Shown here in pieces: positions 1-6,161 of a stretch of DNA of 8,906 nt. Every line of letters begins with the position of its first letter. Within the stretch, counting starts at the first letter, position 1. Location: the NCBI GenBank assembly GCA_937914895.1, contig CALGIL010000395.1:1-8906 (forward strand), read 5' to 3'. The notes beneath the pieces were generated by a model. It was not told the origin of the DNA. It saw only the letters and a list, made by a program, of their open reading frames with translations, and ran no database searches. Both the position numbers and the translations under genes were made by a program. This DNA comes from an uncultured Angelakisella sp. Its GTDB lineage: Bacteria > Bacillota > Clostridia > Oscillospirales > Ruminococcaceae.

Positions 1-462
1 AAGCTGGGTGTTGTTGGCGTAGTCGGCGCAGTTAAGGGTGACAAAGGGTGCGGCGGACGCCACGGCGCCCGCCTGCACCGCATACTGATGCACCAGCTTT
101 GCCAGGGCGCTTTTGCCCACGCCGCTGGGCCCGCATAAAATCATGGGCAGGCCGTCCGGCGGGTAGTTGACGGCGGACTTGCACAGGTCCACGGCCTTGC
201 GGTTGCTGCCGTCGCAGCCGATAAAATCGGCAAAGGCGCTGGGCCGCGCAGGGGTCGGGGCCGGCTGGGGGAGCCACCGCGCGGGCCGGGTGTCGGTCTT
301 ATGTACCAGGTCTTTTTCCTGCAGGCGGTTTAGGTAATGGCTGGCCGCGTTGCGCGACAGGTCCAGCTCTTCGGCCAGCGCCAATACCGGCAGGCCCCCG
401 GGGTGCTGCTTAAACAGGCCGCACAAGGCCCCATATACTCTCTCCTCCGCCGTCAGCTTCAT
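1..462 (-). CDS. LevR-type sigma-54-dependent PTS regulator (N-terminal part, runs off window)
   Basis: Only residues 1-154 are present; the C-terminus lies beyond base 1. Residues ~3-66 look like a winged helix-turn-helix (helix around LALAEELDLSRNAASHYLNR). After a Pro-rich linker (~66-75) an AAA+ domain begins, with Walker A GPSGVGKS at 111-118 and the segment VTLNCADYANN at 141-151. That NCADYANN stretch is characteristic of LevR-family activators, as distinct from NtrC-type ones. Full-length family members continue with PRD domains and EIIA/EIIB-like domains that are phosphorylated by PTS proteins; those are not visible here. The ATG at 462 is chosen because GGAGGTG lies about 7 nt upstream. 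The gene is the last on the minus strand after the PTS genes, 92 nt downstream of IID, and probably activates the sigma-54 promoter at 5362-5379. The family is confident; the target promoter and inducer are inferred. Confidence 0.88.
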   Translation of the reverse strand, partial: MKLTAEERVYGALCGLFKQHPGGLPVLALAEELDLSRNAASHYLNRLQEKDLVHKTDTRPARWLPQPAPTPARPSAFADFIGCDGSNRKAVDLCKSAVNYPPDGLPMILCGPSGVGKSALAKLVHQYAVQAGAVASAAPFVTLNCADYANNTQL

Positions 463-490
463 ACACAGCACCTCCAGCGACCAAGGGTAC

Positions 491-523
491 CACATCCGCG
501 GCACAATTTGTGTCACATCCGCG
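491..523. promoter_or_regulatory. Direct repeats flanking a palindrome upstream of the regulator gene (candidate operator)
   Basis: CACATCCGCG occurs perfectly at 491-500 and 514-523. Between the copies is CACAATTTGTG at 502-512, an 11-bp palindrome centred on T507. The element sits 29-61 bp upstream of the regulator ATG in the 92-bp gap after IID. It could be an autoregulatory operator or a chance arrangement. No convincing sigma-A promoter was found in the gap, so the regulator may be read through from the PTS operon. Confidence 0.3.
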
Positions 524-554
524 CCGCGCCCCCAAAACGGAAACCGTCCGCGGG

Positions 555-1379
555 CTAAACGACGCCGAAGATGCCAAGCAGAATGGCCAAAACCAGCACG
601 CCCGCCAAAACCAGGTTGACGTTGACGTTTTTCCGCAGCAGATACAGGCACAAAAGGGTCAGGGCAAGGGGGACCAGGCCCACAAAGATGCTGTCCAGAT
701 AAGTCTGCAGCATAATGGGCTCGCCCTCCGGCACGCTCATGGAAATAATGGTGTTAAAGCGCACGTTGGAGGCGGCCATGGCCCCCACCATCATCAGGCC
801 CAGGGTGCTGGCGGCCTTGGTCATAATCTTCATGGCGCCGGAGGAATAGATTTTTTCGATAAAGGTGGAGCCAAGAGAATACCCCAGGTAGGTCATATAG
901 TACCGGCACAGCACCGAGGGGATGTTGTAGATCAGGAAGAAGAGGACCGGCCCCAGGATGGAGCCCTGCATGGCCAGGTTGACGCCGATGCCTGCGGCAA
1001 TGACGCGGATGACCCCCCAAAAGATGGCGTCGCCGATTCCGGACATGGGGCCCATCAGGGAGGCTTTGATGGCGGCGATGGACTGGGTGTCAAAGTCGGG
1101 GTTTTCGGAGTTTTCCTTTTCCATGGAGGCCACCAGCCCCATGGCAAAGGTGCCCACGTTTTGCGTGATGTTGTACCAGGTGGTGTGGCGGGTCATGGCA
1201 TCGGCAAAATCGTCATGTTTTTTGTAATACCGCTTAAGGGCCGGCATCACCGAAAAAATAAACCCGCTGGCCCCCGCCTTTGTGGCGCCGGCGCCCCCGG
1301 CAAACACCGCAAAGGAGCGGAAGAAAATGGAGTTGAGCATCTTTTTGTCTTCCTTGGGTAGGCTAGTCAGCTTGCTCAT
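555..1379 (-). CDS. PTS mannose/fructose/sorbose-family transporter subunit IID
   Basis: Membrane subunit that, with IIC, forms the sugar channel of a mannose-family (Man/Lev/Aga/Sor type) phosphotransferase system. It is 274 residues, a normal length. Visible family features are an N-terminal soluble/amphipathic part (1-60), HTTWYNIT at ~65-72, the signature SLMGPMSGIGDAIFWG at 107-122, and hydrophobic segments around 120-160, 190-205, 230-248 and 255-274. The start ATG overlaps the IIC stop in an ATGA (1376-1379), and its SD site lies inside the last IIC codons, so translation should be coupled to IIC. It is the fourth PTS subunit of the operon. IID subunits cannot be assigned to one sugar by eye; mannose, fructose, sorbose and GalNAc types are all possible. 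Confidence 0.95.
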   Translation of the reverse strand: MSKLTSLPKEDKKMLNSIFFRSFAVFAGGAGATKAGASGFIFSVMPALKRYYKKHDDFADAMTRHTTWYNITQNVGTFAMGLVASMEKENSENPDFDTQSIAAIKASLMGPMSGIGDAIFWGVIRVIAAGIGVNLAMQGSILGPVLFFLIYNIPSVLCRYYMTYLGYSLGSTFIEKIYSSGAMKIMTKAASTLGLMMVGAMAASNVRFNTIISMSVPEGEPIMLQTYLDSIFVGLVPLALTLLCLYLLRKNVNVNLVLAGVLVLAILLGIFGVV

Positions 1380-2188
1380 GCAAAAAATTCCTCCTCTTCG
1401 CTGGAACTTCCACCCGCTGTGGACGCGGCGGCCGTGCCGCCCTTTTTCAGGTCAAAAATCTCTTTGTCCCGCAGGGCCCCCACCACGGCAAGGATGACGC
1501 CGATGGCCGCCACCCCAATCATGGGCAGGTGCAGATAGGACACGCAGATGAAGCCGGCAAAGAAATAGACCGCCAGTTCCTTGCTCCAAAGCATCTTCAT
1601 CAGGAGCGACATCCCCACGGCGGGAAGCAGCGCGCCGCAGGCCTTAAGGCCTGCCATCACGTTGGCGGGAATCAGGTTGATTAAAGCGGCCACGGGGGCG
1701 GAGCCCAAGAGGACGGCGATAAACACGATGGACGCAAAGATGAAATACTTAAAGGCCCAGGTGCCAAACTGCATCCGGTACAGTCCCTTTTCGTCCCCCC
1801 TGGCAGCCACGCGGTCCAGGACGGGCGCAAAGATATTCATGACCACGCTGCCCATAAAGATGGAGAAAAAGGCCGATACCACCGCGACGGGGACGGCCAG
1901 GGCGATGGCGGCCTCCTGGTCGATGCCGCTGGTGACTGTAAAGGCGACCGCCAGTACAGTGGCCGAGGCGGGCTCGGCGGAGATGGCCCCGCCAATGTTG
2001 ATGGCGCCCATAAAAATTGCCTCCAAAGACGCGCCGATGATGATGCCCGTGGTCACGTCGCCCAGCAAAATGCCCGCGATAAGGCCCACCATAATGGGGC
2101 GCTCGATCATGCACTGGCCGATAAGCCAGTTGCCGCCGTAACTGATAAACAGTGCCAGGGCCGCCAGTAGTGCCTGTGTAACCAGCAT
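1376..2188 (-). CDS. PTS mannose/fructose/sorbose-family transporter subunit IIC
   Basis: Integral membrane subunit of the mannose-family PTS permease, 270 residues. Several hydrophobic helices are evident. The conserved block RPIMVGLIAGILLGDVT lies at 30-46, with GASLEAIFMG at 52-61 and LLPAVGMSLLMKML at 187-200; all are typical of EIIC of the Man family. The ATG at 2188 is preceded by AAAGGAGAGG a few bases upstream, 39 nt after the IIB stop. The last ~22 residues after the final helix form a low-complexity Ala/Gly/Ser tail ending in SSSEEEEFFA. That tail resembles the end of the IIA protein and also contains the SD site for IID. The order IIA-IIB-IIC-IID is the same as levDEFG. Confidence 0.95.
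   Translation of the reverse strand: MLVTQALLAALALFISYGGNWLIGQCMIERPIMVGLIAGILLGDVTTGIIIGASLEAIFMGAINIGGAISAEPASATVLAVAFTVTSGIDQEAAIALAVPVAVVSAFFSIFMGSVVMNIFAPVLDRVAARGDEKGLYRMQFGTWAFKYFIFASIVFIAVLLGSAPVAALINLIPANVMAGLKACGALLPAVGMSLLMKMLWSKELAVYFFAGFICVSYLHLPMIGVAAIGVILAVVGALRDKEIFDLKKGGTAAASTAGGSSSEEEEFFA
1390..1394 (-). promoter_or_regulatory. SD site of IID embedded in the IIC C-terminal codons
   Basis: GGAGG, encoded by the Glu codons of the IIC tail, is followed by a 10-nt T-rich spacer and the IID ATG, which overlaps the IIC stop as ATGA. This supports translational coupling and explains part of the acidic EEEE tail at the DNA level. Confidence 0.75.
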
Positions 2189-2227
2189 AATACCTCTCCT
2201 TTTCCAATAATCGTCCCCCGTGGGGGT

Positions 2228-2731
2228 TTACACCTTTACCGCGTCCAGCAGCTCCTGAATGGGCACCTGCCGGTTTTCCGGAATGACCTGGTTGAACACC
2301 GGAAGGCCCAGGGTGACCAGCTCCTTTGCGGCCGCCAGCTCGTCGGGGTTTACCAGAATTGTGCTGCACAGCCGGACCTTGCCCGCCGGGTCGGAATTAT
2401 CAAAGCGGCCCGCGTTGGCGATGTTGACCGAATGTATATTGCCGGGGCAGGCCTTTACAAGGCGCAGCACATCCCGCACCGAGTTTGTCAGGGCAAAAAT
2501 CCGCTTCTCCCTGCCCCGTTCGTCGTTGATGATCCGGGCGCTGTCCGCGATGGTTTTCACCAAAAGCTTCTGCCCCGTGGGGGTCGCCATTTGCAGCGTC
2601 ATGCGCAGCACGTCGTTGCCGGGGGCCCCGTCGTTGGCCACAATAATTCCGGATGTGCGCAGCTCCTTTGTCCAGACAAGGGCCACCTGGCCGTGGATCA
2701 GCCGGTCGTCCACCCGCACCTGAATAACCAT
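2228..2731 (-). CDS. PTS mannose/fructose/sorbose-family subunit IIB
   Basis: Cytoplasmic phosphotransfer subunit that accepts phosphate from IIA and passes it to the incoming sugar. It has 167 residues, usual for a stand-alone EIIB of this family. The N-terminal motif RVDDRLIHGQV (6-16) is diagnostic, and His13 is the expected phosphorylated residue. The C-terminal FNQVIPENRQVP (146-157) also matches the family. The ATG at 2731 follows a perfect AAGGAGGTG with 9 nt after GGAGG. The gene sits 39 nt after IIA and 39 nt before IIC. IIA and IIB are separate genes here, as in levD/levE, rather than a fused IIAB as in E. coli ManX. Confidence 0.96.
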   Translation of the reverse strand: MVIQVRVDDRLIHGQVALVWTKELRTSGIIVANDGAPGNDVLRMTLQMATPTGQKLLVKTIADSARIINDERGREKRIFALTNSVRDVLRLVKACPGNIHSVNIANAGRFDNSDPAGKVRLCSTILVNPDELAAAKELVTLGLPVFNQVIPENRQVPIQELLDAVKV

Positions 2732-2770
2732 ATCCTTTCACCTCCTTCCCGCTGTTTTAATGCGCTATTT

Positions 2771-3205
2771 TTATGCAAAGAACGCCTCCTCCGCCTGTTC
2801 GTCCGGCGGCGGGGGAACCCGTTTCTTTTTGGGCATCTGCATCAGCTGTCTGGCGCTGGCGGTCACAATCTCCTCCACCGCCGCGGGGGTCAGCGCTTCG
2901 GTGCTCAGGACCACCCCCAGCACCGCCGACAGGTTAAACCCGGTGATGACAAAAATCCCTTTTTCCTCGGGCTTTAGGCTGACCACCTTTTGGTTGACGC
3001 TGCCCCCGTAAATATCCGTAAAAATAACGGCCTCATCCTCCGGCCCCACCCCTTCGATAAAGGCGGCAAGGTCCCCGGAATAGTCGCGTTCGTCCACGTA
3101 GGCGTTAATGCAGGTGACGCAGCTCTCCTTTCCCGTCAGGATGGAAACGGAGCTTTTGATGCCGTCCGCCAGATAGCCGTGGGTCGCAATCAATACCTTT
3201 CTCAC
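2771..3205 (-). CDS. PTS mannose/fructose/sorbose-family subunit IIA
   Basis: Cytoplasmic subunit phosphorylated by HPr. It has 144 residues. The N-terminus MRKVLIATHGYLADG matches the EIIA-Man fold, with His9 as the expected phosphorylation site, and FTDIYGGS at 62-69 corresponds to the conserved active-site D-x-x-GGS segment. The start is GTG at 3205, supported by GGAGGA with a 6-nt spacer; a nearby ATG at 3210 is out of frame. It begins 21 nt after the aldolase stop. After the ~125-residue domain comes an extra tail, PKKKRVPPPPDEQAEEAFFA. This is a basic patch, four prolines and an acidic FFA end resembling the IIC terminus. Family assignment is secure; the tail's role is unknown. Confidence 0.95.
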   Translation of the reverse strand: MRKVLIATHGYLADGIKSSVSILTGKESCVTCINAYVDERDYSGDLAAFIEGVGPEDEAVIFTDIYGGSVNQKVVSLKPEEKGIFVITGFNLSAVLGVVLSTEALTPAAVEEIVTASARQLMQMPKKKRVPPPPDEQAEEAFFA

Positions 3206-3210
3206 ACCAT

Positions 3211-3216
3211 TCCTCC
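3211..3216 (-). promoter_or_regulatory. SD site deciding the GTG start of IIA
   Basis: GGAGGA lies 6 nt from GTG 3205. The alternative ATG at 3210-3208 is only about 1 nt away from the SD and out of frame, so GTG is the start. Confidence 0.75.
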
Positions 3217-3226
3217 AGCGTCTGCG

Positions 3227-4081
3227 TTATAGGGAAAACCCGTTGGGATTGAGCAGCCGGATCTTCTCGGCCACAAACCGGATCATGGGTTCCCTGATGT
3301 GCATCATCAGCCCCACGGCGCTGCCGTCAAAGGTTTTGGCCGCTATCTCTTTTTCCAGCGCGCGGTACATGGCCCGAAAGTATTCCGTGGCAATGTTAAA
3401 CTTGCTCATCCCCAGGTTGACGGCCATCTGCAGCTGGGCGTCGGGGATGTCGGAGCAGCCGTGCATCACCAGGGGGATGTCCACCGCCGCCCGGATGGCC
3501 CTGATCCTGTCAAAATCCAGGTTGGGCGTTTTGACATAGGGCCCGTGGGCGTTGCCCACGGCAATGGCCAGGGCGTCGCAGCCCGTTTCCTCCACAAAGG
3601 CCACGGCCTGCTCCACCGGGGTGTAAAGGTCCGTGTTGTCCATGTCCTCCTCCCGGGAGGCATCCCCCACGTGGCCCAGCTCCGCCTCCACATCCACGCC
3701 AAAGACATGGGCCACCCGGACAACGGCCTTGGTCATGGCTGCGTTTTCCCCATAGGAAAGCACCGAACCGTCCACCATCACCGAGGGAAAGCCGTCCCGG
3801 ATGCCGCTGACCGCAATGTCGTAGCTGCTGGAATGGTCCAGGTGTACCGCCACGGGAACCGTCGCCCCTTCGGCCATATCGCAGGCACAAAAGGCCAGAT
3901 GCTTCAGGCTGGTGTAGTCCTGAAACCCCGGATAAAACTGGACGATGACGGGCATTTTTTCCCGCTGGGCCGCCTCGATGACATACTTCACCGTCTCAAT
4001 GTTCAGCGTGTTGACGGCGGCGACACCGTACCGGTGCTTTGTGGCGTGCTCCAGCACGTCTTTTACAGTTGCTTTAGGCAT
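3227..4081 (-). CDS. Class II ketose-bisphosphate aldolase (tagatose/fructose-bisphosphate aldolase family)
   Basis: Zinc-dependent aldolase expected to split a ketose 1,6-bisphosphate (fructose- or tagatose-type) into DHAP and an aldehyde phosphate in the cytoplasm. From ATG 4081 it is 284 residues, the GatY/KbaY length; AAGGAGAG lies 9 nt upstream. VAVHLDHSSS (77-86) holds the catalytic Asp82 and zinc ligand His83. VEAELGHVGD (131-140) and VGNAHGPYV (175-183, His179) follow, and LVMHGCSDIPD (204-214) supplies His207. KFNIATE (227-233) is also typical. An upstream in-frame extension to 4228 overlaps the MFS gene and is not used. One oddity: the usual HGASG/HGGSG phosphate-loop motif reads HGCSD here. 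The gene lies 29 nt after the MFS stop and leads into the PTS genes, so it probably handles the sugar they import. Exact substrate unknown. Confidence 0.9.
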   Translation of the reverse strand: MPKATVKDVLEHATKHRYGVAAVNTLNIETVKYVIEAAQREKMPVIVQFYPGFQDYTSLKHLAFCACDMAEGATVPVAVHLDHSSSYDIAVSGIRDGFPSVMVDGSVLSYGENAAMTKAVVRVAHVFGVDVEAELGHVGDASREEDMDNTDLYTPVEQAVAFVEETGCDALAIAVGNAHGPYVKTPNLDFDRIRAIRAAVDIPLVMHGCSDIPDAQLQMAVNLGMSKFNIATEYFRAMYRALEKEIAAKTFDGSAVGLMMHIREPMIRFVAEKIRLLNPNGFSL

Positions 4082-4110
4082 ACTGCCCCACTCTCCTTCC
4101 AGGTATTTGT

Positions 4111-5325
4111 CTATGAAACAGGCACGGCGGAGCGCTTTAGGTACACCCTGTGTGCCAGCATCACCAAAACGGAGGAAACAAAAATTGCGCAGGCGGCCGC
4201 ATAGTAGGCCGTTTGGGTGCCCAGCCACTGGGCGGCAAACCCGCCGGCCAGGTTGGCGGTGACGGCGGCAAGGCCCGTCTGCACCACCGCCAGGATACTC
4301 TGCCCCTGGGAGGCCCTGCCGGGGTGCACGTGGCCGGATATGTAGGTGGTACAGCAGAGGTAGGCGGTCATATAGGTGACGCTTTGCAAAAGCTGCGCCG
4401 CCACAAACGCGGGAATGAGGCCCACGCCCGTCAAAAAGATGCGCAGGGACATGAGGACCCCGGAGGCCGCCAGGATGGGCACCGCGCCAAGGCGCCGGAG
4501 GATGCGCCGGGCAAACAGCAGGATGGGCACCTCGCTGAGGGCGGAGATGCAGCTGAGGATGCCGATGAGGCTGGCGCTGTACCCAAGCTCCACCACATAC
4601 ACCCCCAAAAAGGAGCCGGAAAAACCCAGGCCCAGCTGGATGATAAAGGCGAAGGCAAGGACAAAATAGGCCTCGCGGGTGGTAAAGACCGCCCCGCGGC
4701 GCGGCGGCCCGGGGGCGGGCTCCTCCCGGGGGGCTGTCTCCTCGGCAGGGGCGGGCTCCGGCGCTTTTTTGTCCAGGCTTTTGGGCAGCTGCAGCTCAAA
4801 CAGAAGCAGCAGCGCCAGAATGCCAAAGGTCAGGGCAAACTGGGCGGACGGGTGCCGGTCCAGGTAAAACCCGGTGCCAAAGACCACCGCGGCATATCCC
4901 AGGGTCCCGCCCAGACGGATTTTGGCAAAGTCCAGGCCGCCCTGGGCGGCACGCTGGAGGACAATGGCGTCGCACAAAGGCAGCAACGCCTGAAAAAAGG
5001 CTGAAAAGCAGGCCGCGGACAAAAACAGGGTGGAAAAGCGGCTGCCCGTGTAATATAAAAGGGAGGAACCCGCCGCCCCCACGGTGACCAGCATCAAAAT
5101 CAGCCTTGGGCGCCCCGTCCGGTCGCTGACAACGGCCCACAGGGGCTGGATGAGGATGGCCGCCACGGGCCCGATGGCCATGAGGATCCCCGTGCCAAAG
5201 CCGGAGACGCCCCTGGACGTAAAGTAGGCGCTGAGGAAGGGAGAATAGGCTCCCGCCGAGGCCCAGTAAAACAGGTTGAGCATCAAAAGCCGCAGCCCCT
5301 CCCGCTTTTTTGGCACATCCCCCAT
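4111..5325 (-). CDS. MFS permease, LacY/nucleoside-H+ symporter-like (HcaT-like) family
   Basis: Predicted 12-helix inner-membrane secondary transporter of 404 residues. Helix 1 begins at ~12. The MFS motif A between helices 2 and 3 reads WAVVSDRTGRPR at 63-74. Two six-helix halves are joined by a Pro/Ala/Glu-rich cytoplasmic linker at ~181-212, and helices resume at ~219. The overall pattern resembles MFS_1-like/HcaT or nucleoside-symporter proteins, which include sugar and aromatic-acid carriers; substrate not assignable. The ATG at 5325 is preferred over an upstream TTG at 5352, because the predicted sigma-54 transcription start falls on that TTG and the G-rich AAAGGGGGAAGGG lies just before the ATG. 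It is the first gene of the PTS operon. It could import a related sugar or export a product. Confidence 0.85.
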   Translation of the reverse strand: MGDVPKKREGLRLLMLNLFYWASAGAYSPFLSAYFTSRGVSGFGTGILMAIGPVAAILIQPLWAVVSDRTGRPRLILMLVTVGAAGSSLLYYTGSRFSTLFLSAACFSAFFQALLPLCDAIVLQRAAQGGLDFAKIRLGGTLGYAAVVFGTGFYLDRHPSAQFALTFGILALLLLFELQLPKSLDKKAPEPAPAEETAPREEPAPGPPRRGAVFTTREAYFVLAFAFIIQLGLGFSGSFLGVYVVELGYSASLIGILSCISALSEVPILLFARRILRRLGAVPILAASGVLMSLRIFLTGVGLIPAFVAAQLLQSVTYMTAYLCCTTYISGHVHPGRASQGQSILAVVQTGLAAVTANLAGGFAAQWLGTQTAYYAAACAIFVSSVLVMLAHRVYLKRSAVPVS

Positions 5326-5361
5326 GGTCCCTTCCCCCTTTCCCGCATCCAATTATGGTAT

Positions 5362-5379
5362 AAGCAAAGCCTGTGCCAA
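5362..5379 (-). promoter_or_regulatory. Sigma-54 (-24/-12) promoter
   Basis: The minus strand reads TTGGCAC-AGGCT-TTGCTT. The -24 GG is at 5377-5376 and the -12 GC at 5365-5364, exactly 12 bp apart, matching TGGCAC-N5-TTGC closely. The predicted start of transcription is near 5352, giving a 27-nt leader to the MFS ATG. The presence of a LevR-type sigma-54 activator at the end of the same operon strongly supports the site. Confidence 0.88.
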
Positions 5380-5402
5380 GTCTTGTCTGCGCCGGGCAAA
5401 GG

Positions 5403-5423
5403 GCGGTTTGGCAGCGGTTTGGC
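5403..5423. repeat. 10-bp direct repeat (11-bp period) upstream of the sigma-54 promoter
   Basis: GCGGTTTGGC occurs at 5403-5412 and again at 5414-5423. With the predicted start at 5352 this is about -51 to -71, between the promoter and the inverted repeat. The roughly one-turn spacing would place two identical sites on the same face of the helix. The TTTGG core is shared with the inverted repeat at 5448-5481. A protein-binding role is inferred. Confidence 0.45.
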
Positions 5424-5447
5424 CGCCGCCCGGCGGGTCCGTCCGAC

Positions 5448-5481
5448 CCTTTGGACACATGGGTCCGGGTGCGTCCAAAGG
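5448..5481. promoter_or_regulatory. Perfect 9-bp inverted repeat, candidate upstream activating sequence
   Basis: CCTTTGGAC (5448-5456) and GTCCAAAGG (5473-5481) are perfect inverted copies separated by 16 bp. They lie about -96 to -129 from the predicted sigma-54 start, the usual distance range for enhancer sites of sigma-54 activators. A terminator role is less likely because the loop is long and no T-run follows on either strand. Binding by the LevR-like protein is inferred. Confidence 0.5.
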
Positions 5482-5513
5482 CAGGGGGCCTGTCCCCTTT
5501 TCTGCCAAAGCAC

Positions 5514-5543
5514 AAAAAATATCCCCCACCCGCCGGGCAGGGG
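5514..5543 (-). terminator. Rho-independent terminator of cotJABC
   Basis: On the minus strand CCCCTGCCC pairs with GGGTGGGGG around a 3-nt loop (9 pairs including two G-U), followed by ATATTTTTT. It starts 19 nt after the cotJC stop and separates that operon from the sigma-54 control region. Confidence 0.8.
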
Positions 5544-5561
5544 ACGTTTTGGTTGGGGCTC

Positions 5562-6158
5562 CTATCGGTCGTAGGCCGGGTTGAAGGCGTAGAAGTTCTG
5601 TGCGTCCAGGTGGTCCTGGACAATGCGCAGGCCCTCGCCAAAGCGCTGGAAGTGGACGATCTCCCGCTCCCGGAGGAACCGCAGGGGGTCCAGCACATCC
5701 GGGTCGTCCACCAGGCGGATCAGATTGTCGTAGGTGGTGCGGGCCTTCTGCTCGGCGGCCATGTCCTCGTGGAGGTCGGTGATGGGGTCGCCCTTGGAGG
5801 CAAACACGGTGGCGGAAAAGGGCGTGCCCGAGGCCGCCTGGGGCCACAGACCCACGGTGTGGTCGGTAAAGTAGGGGGCAAGCCCGCCCTCCTCAATCTG
5901 CTGGATGGTCAGGTCGCGGGTCAGCTGGTGGACAATGGCGCAGACCATCTCCATATGGGCCATCTCCTCGGTGCCGATGTCGGTCAGCAGGCCGGCCACC
6001 TCCCGGTAGGGCATGCTGTAACGCTGGGACAAATAGCGCTGGGAGGCGGCAAGCTCGCCGTCGGGCCCGCCGAATTGGCTGATGATAACCTTTGCGGCGG
6101 CCGCGTTGGGCCGGGCAATCTTAACCGGATACTGCAGTTTTCTGTCATAGGTCCACAT
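5562..6158 (-). CDS. cotJC: Spore coat protein CotJC, manganese-catalase family
   Basis: Inner spore-coat protein with a manganese-catalase (ferritin-like four-helix) fold, expected to disproportionate hydrogen peroxide in or under the coat. At 198 residues it has the usual CotJC length. The five expected dimanganese ligands are all present: Glu35 (PDGELAAS), Glu65 and His68 (EEMAHME), Glu136 (MAAEQKAR) and His169 (REIVHFQR). The conserved start MWTYDRKLQYPVKIA and the C-terminal LDAQNFYAFNPAYDR are also typical. The ATG at 6158 lies 3 nt after the cotJB stop, with GGAAGGAGAGG inside the last cotJB codons. The gene closes the cotJABC operon and is followed by a terminator. Intact ligands suggest an active enzyme, although activity is inferred. 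Confidence 0.96.
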   Translation of the reverse strand: MWTYDRKLQYPVKIARPNAAAAKVIISQFGGPDGELAASQRYLSQRYSMPYREVAGLLTDIGTEEMAHMEMVCAIVHQLTRDLTIQQIEEGGLAPYFTDHTVGLWPQAASGTPFSATVFASKGDPITDLHEDMAAEQKARTTYDNLIRLVDDPDVLDPLRFLREREIVHFQRFGEGLRIVQDHLDAQNFYAFNPAYDR

Positions 6159-6161
6159 GGG

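Noticed and set aside
534..547. Possible terminator after IID (ACGG-TTT-CCGT then TTTT)
   Set aside because: The stem is only 4 bp and the T-run is short; it is unlikely to stop transcription, so read-through to the regulator remains possible.
510..1361. Long plus-strand open frame opposite IID
   Set aside because: It is antisense to a clear PTS IID gene; the translation is Gly/His/Gln-rich with no recognisable domain and looks like a high-GC shadow.
3299..4204. Long plus-strand open frame opposite the aldolase
   Set aside because: It is antisense to a well-conserved enzyme, with His/Gly-rich composition typical of reverse-strand shadows.
5350..5352. TTG as an alternative start of the MFS gene
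   Set aside because: It coincides with the predicted sigma-54 transcription start and would have no leader or SD; ATG 5325 fits better.
5409..5423. Sigma-54-like TGGCAG-N5-TGGC on the plus strand
   Set aside because: It is poorer than the minus-strand site, is made by the direct repeat, and no plus-strand gene lies downstream.
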